Below, piece by piece: positions 50,803 to 59,422 of a stretch of 64,000 nucleotides of DNA (its first letter is position 1; every line of letters begins with the position of its first letter). Origin of the DNA: Pseudomonas_T sp032052615 (lineage in GTDB: Bacteria > Pseudomonadota > Gammaproteobacteria > Pseudomonadales > Pseudomonadaceae); assembly GCA_032052615.1 (NCBI GenBank), contig DAMBWF010000006.1, forward strand, positions 1 to 64,000, in the 5' to 3' direction. The notes under the pieces were generated by a model that had not been told where the DNA came from, did not search any database, and saw nothing but the letters and a program-made list of their open reading frames with translations. The position numbers and the translations under genes are program-made.

Positions 50803-53472
50803 ATGCGCACCGAACAGCCGAAGATGATCTACCTGAAGGACTACCAGGCCCCGGATTACCTGATCGACGAAACCCACCTGACCTTCGAGCTGTTCGAGGA
50901 CCACACACTGGTCCATGCGCAACTGGTGATGCGCCGCAACCCCGAGCGGCACGCCGAATCGCCGGGCGCGCTGCCGCCCCTGGTGCTCGACGGCCAGGGG
51001 CTGGAGCTGCTCTCCGTGGCCCTCGACGACCAAGCCCTGCAACCCGGCGACTACCAGCTGGACGACAACCACCTGACCCTCCAGCCGCGCCAGGCGAGCT
51101 TCGTGGTGGACAGCAGCGTGCGCATCCACCCGGAACGCAACACCGCCCTGGAAGGGCTGTACAAGTCCGGCACCATGTTCTGCACCCAGTGCGAGGCGGA
51201 AGGCTTCCGCAAGATCACCTACTACCTCGACCGCCCCGATGTGATGAGTCGCTTCACCACCACCCTCAGCGCCGACAAGCAGCGCTACCCGGTGCTGCTC
51301 TCCAACGGCAACCCGCTGGCCACCGGCAGCGAGGAGGGCGGTCGCCACTGGGCCACCTGGGAAGACCCCTTCAAGAAGCCGGCCTACCTGTTCGCCCTGG
51401 TGGCCGGAGACCTGTGGTGTGTCGAGGATGGCTTCAAGACCCGTAGCGGTCGCGACGTCGCGCTGCGCATCTACGTCGAGCCGGAGAACATCGACAAGTG
51501 CCAGCACGCGATGGACAGCCTGAAGAAGGCCATGCGCTGGGACGAGGAGGTCTACGGCCGTGAATACGACCTGGACATCTTCATGATTGTTGCGGTGAAC
51601 GACTTCAACATGGGCGCGATGGAGAACAAGGGGCTCAACATCTTCAACTCCAGCGCGGTGCTGGCCAAGGCCGAGACCGCCACCGACGCCGCCCACCAGC
51701 GGGTCGAGGCGATCGTCGCCCATGAGTACTTCCACAACTGGTCGGGCAACCGGGTGACCTGTCGCGACTGGTTCCAGCTCTCCCTAAAGGAAGGCTTCAC
51801 GGTGTTCCGCGACGCCGAGTTCTCCGCCGACATGAATTCCCGTACGGTCAAGCGGGTGGAGGACGTCGCCTACCTGCGCACCCACCAGTTCGCCGAGGAC
51901 GCCGGCCCCATGGCCCACCCGGTACGACCGGATGCATTCATCGAGATTTCCAACTTCTACACCCTGACGGTATACGAGAAGGGCTCCGAGGTGGTGCGCA
52001 TGCTCCACACCCTGCTGGGGGCCGAGGGCTTCCGCCGGGGCACCGACCTGTACTTCGAGCGCCACGACGGCCAGGCGGTGACCTGCGATGATTTCGTCAA
52101 GGCCATGGAAGACGCCAACGGTGTCGACCTGACCCAATTCAAGCGCTGGTACAGCCAGTCCGGCACGCCTCGCCTGGAGGTGGCCGAACACTACGACGCC
52201 GGCGCCCGGCGCTACAGCCTGACCTTCCGCCAGAGCTGCCCGCCGACGCCCGGCCAGCCCGAGAAGCAACCCTTCGTGATCCCCGTGGAACTGGGCCTGC
52301 TGGACCCCGCCGGCCACGAACTGCCGCTGCGCCTGGACGGCGAGGCCGAGGCGGCGGGCGGTAACCGGGTGATCCAGGTGACCGAGGCGGAGCAGACCTT
52401 CACCTTCGTCGACGTGCCCGAGAAACCCCTGCCGTCGCTGCTGCGCGGGTTCTCCGCGCCGGTGAAGCTGAGCTTCCCTTATGGTCGCGACCAACTGATG
52501 TTCCTCATGCAGCACGACAGCGACGGCTTCAACCGCTGGGACGCCGCCCAGCAGCTCTCGGTGCAGGTGCTTCAGGAACTGATCGAGGCCCATCGCGCGG
52601 GCGAGGCGCTGGTCCTGGACCAACGGCTGATCGAGGCGCTGCGCGCCGTGCTGGCCGACGACAGCCTGGATCAGGCCATGGTCGCGGAAATGCTCTCGCT
52701 GCCGGGCGAGGCTTACCTGGCGGAGATCAGCGAGGTGGCGGACGTGGACGCCATCCACGCCGCCCGGGAATTCGCCCGCCGGGCCATCGGCGAGGCGCTG
52801 TACGAGCCGCTGCTGGCCCGCTACCGGGCCAACCGCGCCGAGTCGCAGCGGGTCGCCTACGCGGCCCAGGCCGACCAGATCGCTCGCCGCGGATTGCAAA
52901 ACATCGCCTTGTCTTACTTGATGCTCGGCGAACGGCCGGAAATCCTCGACGCCTGCCTGGACCAGTACCAGCACTGCGACAACATGACCGAGCGCCTGAG
53001 CGCCCTGGCGGTGCTGGTACAGTCGCCGTTCGAGGAGCAGAAGGCCCGCGCCCTGGCGGCTTTCGCCGAGCACTTCGCGGACAACCCGCTGGTGATGGAC
53101 CAGTGGTTCAGCGTGCAGGCCGGCAACCCGCTGCCGGGCGGCCTGGAGCGGGTGCAGGCGTTGATGGGCCACCCGGCGTTCACCCTGAAGAACCCCAACA
53201 AAGTGCGCGCCCTGATTGGCGCCTTCGCCAACCAGAACCTGGTGAACTTCCACCGGGTGGACGGGGCCGGCTACCGCTTCCTCGCCGACCAGGTGATCGC
53301 CCTCAATGCCCTCAACCCGCAGATCGCCTCCCGCCAACTGACCCCGCTGACCCGCTGGCGCAAGTACGACGAGGCCCGCCAGGGCCTCATGCGCGGCGAA
53401 CTGGAGCGCATCCTGGCCTCCGGGCCGCTGTCCAGCGACGTCTATGAAGTGGTGAGCAAGAGCCTCGCCTGA
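50803..53472 (+). CDS. pepN: Aminopeptidase N
   Basis: An 889-residue zinc aminopeptidase of the M1 family, cytoplasmic. The exopeptidase motif GAMENKG is near residues 270-276, the zinc site HEYFHNWSGNRV at 307, and the third ligand Glu lies about 20 residues on, in SLKEGFTVFRD. The catalytic Tyr is in FYTLTVYEKGSEVVRML. The DUF3458 domains follow (DVPEKPLPSLLRGFSAPVKL). ATG 50803 gives the family N-terminus; the frame is open upstream but that part is DUF2797 sequence in another frame. Confidence 0.95.
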   Translation: MRTEQPKMIYLKDYQAPDYLIDETHLTFELFEDHTLVHAQLVMRRNPERHAESPGALPPLVLDGQGLELLSVALDDQALQPGDYQLDDNHLTLQPRQASFVVDSSVRIHPERNTALEGLYKSGTMFCTQCEAEGFRKITYYLDRPDVMSRFTTTLSADKQRYPVLLSNGNPLATGSEEGGRHWATWEDPFKKPAYLFALVAGDLWCVEDGFKTRSGRDVALRIYVEPENIDKCQHAMDSLKKAMRWDEEVYGREYDLDIFMIVAVNDFNMGAMENKGLNIFNSSAVLAKAETATDAAHQRVEAIVAHEYFHNWSGNRVTCRDWFQLSLKEGFTVFRDAEFSADMNSRTVKRVEDVAYLRTHQFAEDAGPMAHPVRPDAFIEISNFYTLTVYEKGSEVVRMLHTLLGAEGFRRGTDLYFERHDGQAVTCDDFVKAMEDANGVDLTQFKRWYSQSGTPRLEVAEHYDAGARRYSLTFRQSCPPTPGQPEKQPFVIPVELGLLDPAGHELPLRLDGEAEAAGGNRVIQVTEAEQTFTFVDVPEKPLPSLLRGFSAPVKLSFPYGRDQLMFLMQHDSDGFNRWDAAQQLSVQVLQELIEAHRAGEALVLDQRLIEALRAVLADDSLDQAMVAEMLSLPGEAYLAEISEVADVDAIHAAREFARRAIGEALYEPLLARYRANRAESQRVAYAAQADQIARRGLQNIALSYLMLGERPEILDACLDQYQHCDNMTERLSALAVLVQSPFEEQKARALAAFAEHFADNPLVMDQWFSVQAGNPLPGGLERVQALMGHPAFTLKNPNKVRALIGAFANQNLVNFHRVDGAGYRFLADQVIALNALNPQIASRQLTPLTRWRKYDEARQGLMRGELERILASGPLSSDVYEVVSKSLA

Positions 53473-53947
53473 GGCTCGCGAGGCGCGTCGCCGGCCCGGT
53501 TGGCCCTAGCCAGGTCGGCGCGGGCCCCTCCAGGCTGCCGGGTATCGCGCTGCCGGGGCCTGGCCGGCAGGGCGGCGTTCCGCTGGCGCCTCCGGCCACT
53601 GCGGGCGCGCGGCTTTCGCTCGCCATAGCGCCTTTCCACGTCCAGCCGCCGGGCGCCACGAGGCCCCGTCCGCTCGGGGCTTCGCCCCGGCGAGCGGGCC
53701 GGGCCCCGCCGGGCTGAACGCGCGGCGGCTCCGTCGCCCGGTTCCTCCTCCCTCGCGCGGCTTACCGCAACCTTCATTCAGGCCACTGCGGACAAGGGAT
53801 TCAAAAGGCCAATGAACCTCTCAACCACGCGGGTTTCGGCGTAACAAAACATAACGTCTGGCCAATTGTCAGGGCTGTCGAAAACTGGCTAGATGGCTCG
53901 GTCCTGCCCTGGGACCTATCACTAATAACAATAAAGGGAGAAGGTTT
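53473..53947. other. GC-rich, dyad-rich intergenic region with leader of the YCF48 operon
   Basis: The first 290 bases after pepN are extremely GC-rich, with several inverted repeats; the clearest pairs CCGCTCGGGGC (53670-53680) with GCCCCGGCGAGCGG (53684-53697). One may act as the pepN terminator. From about 53770 the sequence becomes AT-richer and ends in an AAGGGAG ribosome binding site, so the YCF48 operon promoter lies in 53770-53930. No gene is seen. Confidence 0.5.
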
Positions 53948-55033
53948 ATGCGTGAGCCCGTTTCGTGGCGCACTCTGTCCGACGTGCCCGAGCAGTACGC
54001 GTCCGCCGCGACGTTCCGCTTCCGCACTCCTCGTGGTCCCACGCTGTCGCTCTGCGCGGCATTGATCGCTTCGCTCACCCTGACGGCGTCCCTTCCGCTC
54101 CGGGCGGCCGAGCCCGCCAGCATGTCCGCCATCGAATCCCCCCGCGCCGTTCACGGCCTGCTGATCGACGTCGCCCAGGCCGGCACCCGGCGGGTGGCGG
54201 TGGGCGAGCGCGGCCACATCCTTTACTCCGACGACGACGGCGCCACCTGGCTGCAGGCCAAGGTGCCGACCCGCCAGTTGCTCACCGCCGTCTACTTCAG
54301 CGACGACCGCCACGGCTGGGCGGTGGGCCACGATGCGCAGATCCTCGCCAGCGAGGACGGTGGCGCTACCTGGACCTTGCAGTTCCAAGACCTCAAGCGC
54401 GAGGCGCCGCTGCTGGACGTCTGGTTCAAGGACGCCCAGGTGGGCTACGCGGTGGGGGCCTATGGCACCTTGCTGGAAACCACCGATGGCGGCCAAGACT
54501 GGGAAGACGTCAGCGACCGCCTGGACAACGAGGACCAGTACCACCTCAACGCCATCGCCGCGGTGAAAGATGCCGGGCTGTTCGTGGTGGGCGAGATGGG
54601 CAGCATGTTCCGTTCCGCCGATGGCGGGGCGTCCTGGGAGAAGCTCGAGGGGCCGTATCAGGGGTCGCTGTTCGGCGTCACCGGCACCGCGCGCCCGGGC
54701 ACTCTGATCGCCTATGGCTTGCGCGGCAATCTGTATCGCTCCACGGACTTCGGCTCCAACTGGACCCGGGTGCCCCTGGCGACGGCGGCCGGCGGCGTCC
54801 TGGAAGCCGGGCTGTCCGGGGGCACGCTGCTGCCCGACGGCACCCTGGTGGTGGTCGGCCATGGCGGCAGCGTGCTGGTCAGCCACGACGACGGCGCTTC
54901 GTTCGAGGTCGTCAGCCGGCCCGACCGGCTGTCCCTGTCGGCGGTCGCCGCCGACGCCAAGGGCAACCTGATCCTGGTGGGGCAGGGGGGCGTCCGCGTC
55001 GCCTCGCCGACCGGCAGCGACCCTCAACGATAA
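53948..55033 (+). CDS. YCF48/BNR-repeat beta-propeller protein, exported
   Basis: A 361-residue secreted protein. A long n-region precedes the hydrophobic stretch LCAALIASLTLTASLPLRAA (about residues 35-54), giving a signal peptide with an unusually long cationic lead. The mature part is a propeller of repeating ILYSDDDGATWLQAK-type BNR/Asp-box units (also SEDGGATWTLQF, TTDGGQDWEDV, SADGGASWEKL). YCF48 proteins with an RND partner form an outer-surface/periplasmic pair of unknown cargo, often linked to sterol or lipid export. AAGGGAG precedes the ATG. The RND gene starts 15 bp downstream. Confidence 0.87.
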   Translation: MREPVSWRTLSDVPEQYASAATFRFRTPRGPTLSLCAALIASLTLTASLPLRAAEPASMSAIESPRAVHGLLIDVAQAGTRRVAVGERGHILYSDDDGATWLQAKVPTRQLLTAVYFSDDRHGWAVGHDAQILASEDGGATWTLQFQDLKREAPLLDVWFKDAQVGYAVGAYGTLLETTDGGQDWEDVSDRLDNEDQYHLNAIAAVKDAGLFVVGEMGSMFRSADGGASWEKLEGPYQGSLFGVTGTARPGTLIAYGLRGNLYRSTDFGSNWTRVPLATAAGGVLEAGLSGGTLLPDGTLVVVGHGGSVLVSHDDGASFEVVSRPDRLSLSAVAADAKGNLILVGQGGVRVASPTGSDPQR

Positions 55034-55048
55034 CGCCGGAGCCGAACC

Positions 55049-57436
55049 ATGAGCATCGTCAGTAGCCATCATCAGGACAAGGCGAGCCTGCTGGAACGCC
55101 TGATCTTCAACAATCGCCCGGTGGTCATCGTCCTGTGCCTGCTGGTCAGCCTGGTGTTGTTCTACCAGGCCCTGCAGATCCGTCCGTCCACCAGCTTCGA
55201 GAAAATGATCCCGCTCCATCACCCTTACATCGAAAAGATGATGGAGCACCGCAACGACCTGGCCAACCTGGGCAACACCGTGCGCCTCTCCGTGGAGGCC
55301 CTGGACGGGGATATCTTCAGCAAGGAGTACATGGAAACGCTGCGGCTGATCAACGACGAGGTGTTCTACATCCCCGGCGTGGACCGTTCCGGGCTGAAGT
55401 CCCTGTGGAGCCCCAGCGTGCGCTGGACCGAGGTCACCGAGGAGGGCTTCGCCGGCGGCGAGGTGATCCCCCAGACCTACGACGGCTCTCCGGCGAGCCT
55501 CGACGCGCTGCGCGACAACGTGCTCAAGTCCGGGCAGATCGGTCGCCTGGTGGCCAACGATTTCCGCTCCAGCATCATCGACGTGCCGCTCCTGGAGAGC
55601 TACCCGGCCCCGGACGATCAGGGGCGCCTGCTGACCCTCGACTACCGCCAGTTCTCCCATGAGCTGGAAGAGAAGATCCGCGCCAAGTACGAGGCGCAGA
55701 ACCCCAACATCAAGGTGCACATCGTCGGCTTCGCCAAGAAGGTGGGCGACCTGATCGACGGGCTGATCATGGTGGTGGCGTTCTTCGGCATCGCCTTCCT
55801 CATCACCCTGGTGCTGCTCTACGGCTTCACCTGGTGCCTGCGCAGCACCCTCGCCGTGCTGTCCACCACCCTGATCGCGGTGGTCTGGCAACTCGGCCTG
55901 ATGCACGCGGTGGGGTTCGGCCTGGACCCGTACTCCATGCTGGTGCCGTTCCTGATCTTCGCCATCGGCATCTCCCACGGGGTGCAGAAGATCAACGGCA
56001 TCGCCTTGCAGTCCAGTGGCGCGGACAACGCCCTGACCGCCGCCCGGCGCACCTTCCGTCAGTTGTTCCTGCCGGGAATGATCGCGATCCTCGCCGACGC
56101 GGTGGGCTTCATCACCCTGCTGGTGATCGACATCGGGGTGATCCGCGAACTGGCCATCGGCGCGTCCATCGGCGTGGCGGTGATCGTCTTCACCAACCTG
56201 ATCCTGCTGCCGGTGGCCATCTCCTACGTCGGCATCAGCCGCAAGGCGGTGGAGCGCAGCAAGCGCGACGCGGTGAGCGACCATCCGTTCTGGCGCCGGG
56301 TGTCCTACGTCGCCCACCCGGCGGTGGCGCCGGTGTCGCTGATCCTGGCGCTGGTCGCCGGGCTCGGCGGCTTCTGGTACCAGAAGCACCATTTGCAGAT
56401 CGGCGATCTCGACCAGGGCGCGCCGGAGCTGCGCCCCGACTCCCGCTACAACCGCGACAACGCCTTCATCATCCAGCACTACTCCACCAGTTCCGACGTG
56501 CTGGTGGTGATGGTGAAGACGCCCCGGGAAGGGTGCTCCGCCTATGGCACCCTGGAGCCCATGGACCAATTGGCCTGGACGCTCGCCAACACCGAAGGGG
56601 TGCAGTCGGCGCTGTCCCTGGTGACCGTATCCAAGCAGGTGATCAAGGGCATGAACGAGGGCAACCTCAAGTGGGAGAGTCTGTCGCGCAACCAGGACGT
56701 GCTGAACAACTCCATCAGCCGCGCCGATGGCCTGTACAACGCCGACTGCTCCCTGGCGCCGCTGCTGGTGTTCCTCCAGGACCACAAGGCGGCCACCCTC
56801 AAGCGGGCGGTGGACGCGGTCGAGCGATTCGCCGCCGGGCACGACCGGGACGGCCTGGAGTTCCTGCTGGCCGCCGGCAACGCCGGGATCGAGGCGGCCA
56901 CCAACGAAGTGATCGCCCGTTCCGAGCTGATCATTCTGGTGCTGGTGTACCTGTGCGTGGCCGCCATGTGCCTGATCACCTTCCGCTCCCTGGCCGCGAC
57001 GCTGTGCATCATCCTGCCGCTGATCCTCACCTCCGTGCTGGGCAACGCCCTGATGGCCGCGCTGGGCATCGGCGTGAAGGTGGCGACCCTGCCGGTGATC
57101 GCCCTGGGCGTGGGCATTGGGGTGGACTACGGCATCTACATCTACAGCCGCTTGGAGAGCTTCCTGCGGGCCGGCCTGCCGTTGCAGGAGGCGTACTACG
57201 AAACCCTCAAGTCCACCGGTAAGGCGGTGCTGTTCACCGGGCTGTGCCTGGCCATCGGGGTCGCGACTTGGATGTTCTCGGCGATCAAGTTCCAGGCCGA
57301 CATGGGCCTGATGCTGACCTTCATGCTGCTGTGGAACATGTTCGGCGCGCTCTGGCTGCTGCCGGCCCTGGCGCGCTTCCTGATCCGCCCCGAGCGCCTC
57401 GCCGGCCGGGTGGGCGGTTCGCTGCTGGCGCACTGA
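55049..57436 (+). CDS. RND/MMPL family transporter
   Basis: A 795-residue inner-membrane RND permease of the MMPL/hydrophobe exporter type. Segment VVIVLCLLVSLVLFYQAL starts helix 1; two large periplasmic loops (about 60-220 and 410-610) alternate with two six-helix clusters. The TM4-like GVGIGVDYGIYIYSRLESF and the earlier FAIGISHGVQKING supply conserved polar residues. It lacks the canonical AcrB docking domain, so it probably works alone with the YCF48 protein to move hydrophobic lipids. CGGAG precedes the ATG. Convergent with batD. Confidence 0.88.
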   Translation: MSIVSSHHQDKASLLERLIFNNRPVVIVLCLLVSLVLFYQALQIRPSTSFEKMIPLHHPYIEKMMEHRNDLANLGNTVRLSVEALDGDIFSKEYMETLRLINDEVFYIPGVDRSGLKSLWSPSVRWTEVTEEGFAGGEVIPQTYDGSPASLDALRDNVLKSGQIGRLVANDFRSSIIDVPLLESYPAPDDQGRLLTLDYRQFSHELEEKIRAKYEAQNPNIKVHIVGFAKKVGDLIDGLIMVVAFFGIAFLITLVLLYGFTWCLRSTLAVLSTTLIAVVWQLGLMHAVGFGLDPYSMLVPFLIFAIGISHGVQKINGIALQSSGADNALTAARRTFRQLFLPGMIAILADAVGFITLLVIDIGVIRELAIGASIGVAVIVFTNLILLPVAISYVGISRKAVERSKRDAVSDHPFWRRVSYVAHPAVAPVSLILALVAGLGGFWYQKHHLQIGDLDQGAPELRPDSRYNRDNAFIIQHYSTSSDVLVVMVKTPREGCSAYGTLEPMDQLAWTLANTEGVQSALSLVTVSKQVIKGMNEGNLKWESLSRNQDVLNNSISRADGLYNADCSLAPLLVFLQDHKAATLKRAVDAVERFAAGHDRDGLEFLLAAGNAGIEAATNEVIARSELIILVLVYLCVAAMCLITFRSLAATLCIILPLILTSVLGNALMAALGIGVKVATLPVIALGVGIGVDYGIYIYSRLESFLRAGLPLQEAYYETLKSTGKAVLFTGLCLAIGVATWMFSAIKFQADMGLMLTFMLLWNMFGALWLLPALARFLIRPERLAGRVGGSLLAH

Positions 57437-57781
57437 GGGCGGCAAGGCGGGGCGATGCCAGAGGGCACCGCCCCGTCGCGTCGGCATAGCGGAATGCCTT
57501 GGTGGGCGAGCCGGGGATCGCTGTCCGTCGGGTCCGCCCCAACCCGTCGACCCGGGGACTGATCGAAGGACGGTTTCGCGACGCTGCCGCGACGCCCGGC
57601 GGCCCCGCGATATCCGCAGCCCCCCGGGGTTCGCTTTCAACGGGCGCTTCGAGCCTGATCGCCCCGGCTCGGGGCGCGATGAGGAACCTCGCGACAGCTC
57701 GTTCGAGGGCGAAGCTCTTCCCAACCCCACCCCGCGCCGTCCCGCTTCGCCCGATCCGTGGCCGCCGAGCGGACCTTCTGA
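57437..57781. other. Intergenic region between convergent RND and batD genes
   Basis: About 345 bases contain a terminator hairpin near the start (57446-57477) and otherwise GC-rich sequence in which I see no gene or repeat. Confidence 0.5.
57446..57477 (+). terminator. Terminator hairpin after the RND gene
   Basis: Two 14-base arms (57446-57459 and 57464-57477) pair with two mismatches around an AGAG loop, just after the RND stop. No strong T-run follows. Confidence 0.6.
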
Positions 57782-59422
57782 TCAGCGCGGGTACAAGGGC
57801 GGCAGCGGGCTGGCTTCGGCGGCGCCGTCGCCCTTCGCTTCGGCGGGCGGCAGGGCGCGAATGGCCTTGAACAAGGCCTCGCCCTGCCAGTGCTGGCCGG
57901 CCTCGCTGTAGAGCGCGCCGTTCAGGCCATCGAGGCTTTCCGAGAGGGGCGCGAAGCGGGCCGCCATGGCGGCGAGGGTCTCCGGCTGCTGCCGCGCCCA
58001 GGCGTCCAGCGCCTGGCGGGTCGCCTGGGGATCGTTGGCCTGACAAGCGCGGCGCAGGTCGTCCAACAGGGTGCGCGGGCTGGGACCGCTCTGCACGGTC
58101 GGCAGGATCGCCGGTTGGCGACGAGCGCGCCACCACAGGCCGAAGCCCAGCAGGGTGGTGCAGGCCAGCAGCGCCGTGGCCGCCTGCCAGGGCCACAGGG
58201 GGCGGGCGGACGGCGCCTCCACCAAGGGCGCCGCCAGGGGAGCTTCCGGCTCCAGGCTCGGGTTGCCGGCGACGTGCAGGGTGCGCCCCGGCAGGCGCGC
58301 GTGTTCCAGGCGATCCTCGGCGGTATTCCACCAGACCAGGTTCAAGGCCGGGACGGCCACGTCCCCGGCCTGGGTCGGCACCAAGGCGACCCGCTCCTCG
58401 CGGCTGCCGGCGATGCCTCGTTCGCCCGCCTGGCTGGCCAGTTGCGGCTGGTCCGGGTAGCGGCGCAGGCCGTCGGGCTCGTCGGCGGGCAGTGGCGGCA
58501 ACTGCGCCCCGGACAGCCCGTCCACCTTGAGCAGCAGGCTACGAGTCAGGGAGTCGCCGGCCTTCACCGTGGCGCCCGGCTCGGGGTTCCAACTTTCGCT
58601 CAGGCTGAGGGCGCGGGCCGGCAGCCAGGGGGCGTCGGCGGGGTACTCGGCCGGCTTGGGTTTCACCGCCAGCGGGATGTCCGGCGACTTCACCCGGGTC
58701 AGCTTGCCCGGGCGCGAGCCGAACGGCTGGTAGGGGTTGCGGGTGTTGCGCTCCACCAGGGTGGCGCTGAAGGTCTGGGAGGGGATGGTCAGGTCGCCGC
58801 TGCGCTGAGGGAAGATCGCGTAGCGCAGCTCGATCACCCCGTGGCGCACCCCATTGATGTCCTTCTCGTAGGTACGCGGGTCGCCCAGTTGCTCGACCCG
58901 GGCGTCGGGCATCTGCAAGGCGGTCAGGCTGCTGTCGTCGTACAGCGAGACGGAATGATAGATGCGCAGGGTCAGCACCACCTGGGCCTGCACATAGACG
59001 CTCTCCTGGTCGAGGCTGGCATCGATGAACACCGGCGCCAGTTGCCGTTGCCCGCCCTGGGTGTCGGCCGGCATCACCCGCACGGTGAGCGGCTGGCTCT
59101 CGGCTTCACCCAGGCGCAGCGGCGGGATCACGACGAAGCCGGTCTGCTTCGGCCTCAGGGTGATCAGCCACTGGGTGGAGGCGCGGGCGGTACCGTCCAG
59201 GGTGGTCAAGCGGTTGACCTGGCGGGTGTCGAGCACCTCGAACAGCGGCTCCAAGGGGCTCAGGTCCGGCTTGCCGAAGGCCGTCGCATCGTCCGAGACC
59301 AGGGTCAGCTCGACGGTCTCGCCTTCGCTCAGGCGCGCCCGGTCGACGCTGGCGGTAAGGGTGGCGGCGCCCGCCTGGAAGGCCAGCAGGGCGAGGAGCA
59401 GAAGGCAAAGGGAGCGGATCAT
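57782..59422 (-). CDS. batD: BatD-like protein (oxygen tolerance operon)
   Basis: A 546-residue periplasmic/membrane protein. The N-terminal signal peptide is MIRSLCLLLLALLAFQAGAA; BatD immunoglobulin-like domains follow (SEGETVELTLVSDD, AVKPKPAEYPADAPWLPARA), and a C-terminal membrane helix near residue 430 (PWQAATALLACTTLLGFGLW) is followed by a cytoplasmic tail. BatD is the distal gene of the Bat operons, associated with stress/oxygen tolerance. Its ATG overlaps the upstream fusion gene's stop (ATGA). Confidence 0.85.
   Translation of the reverse strand: MIRSLCLLLLALLAFQAGAATLTASVDRARLSEGETVELTLVSDDATAFGKPDLSPLEPLFEVLDTRQVNRLTTLDGTARASTQWLITLRPKQTGFVVIPPLRLGEAESQPLTVRVMPADTQGGQRQLAPVFIDASLDQESVYVQAQVVLTLRIYHSVSLYDDSSLTALQMPDARVEQLGDPRTYEKDINGVRHGVIELRYAIFPQRSGDLTIPSQTFSATLVERNTRNPYQPFGSRPGKLTRVKSPDIPLAVKPKPAEYPADAPWLPARALSLSESWNPEPGATVKAGDSLTRSLLLKVDGLSGAQLPPLPADEPDGLRRYPDQPQLASQAGERGIAGSREERVALVPTQAGDVAVPALNLVWWNTAEDRLEHARLPGRTLHVAGNPSLEPEAPLAAPLVEAPSARPLWPWQAATALLACTTLLGFGLWWRARRQPAILPTVQSGPSPRTLLDDLRRACQANDPQATRQALDAWARQQPETLAAMAARFAPLSESLDGLNGALYSEAGQHWQGEALFKAIRALPPAEAKGDGAAEASPLPPLYPR

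Noticed and set aside
53801..57730. 1309-codon minus-strand frame opposite the YCF48 and RND genes
   Set aside because: An antisense artefact of high-GC codon bias; the product is low-complexity His/Gln/Gly-rich sequence, whereas the plus strand encodes recognised families.
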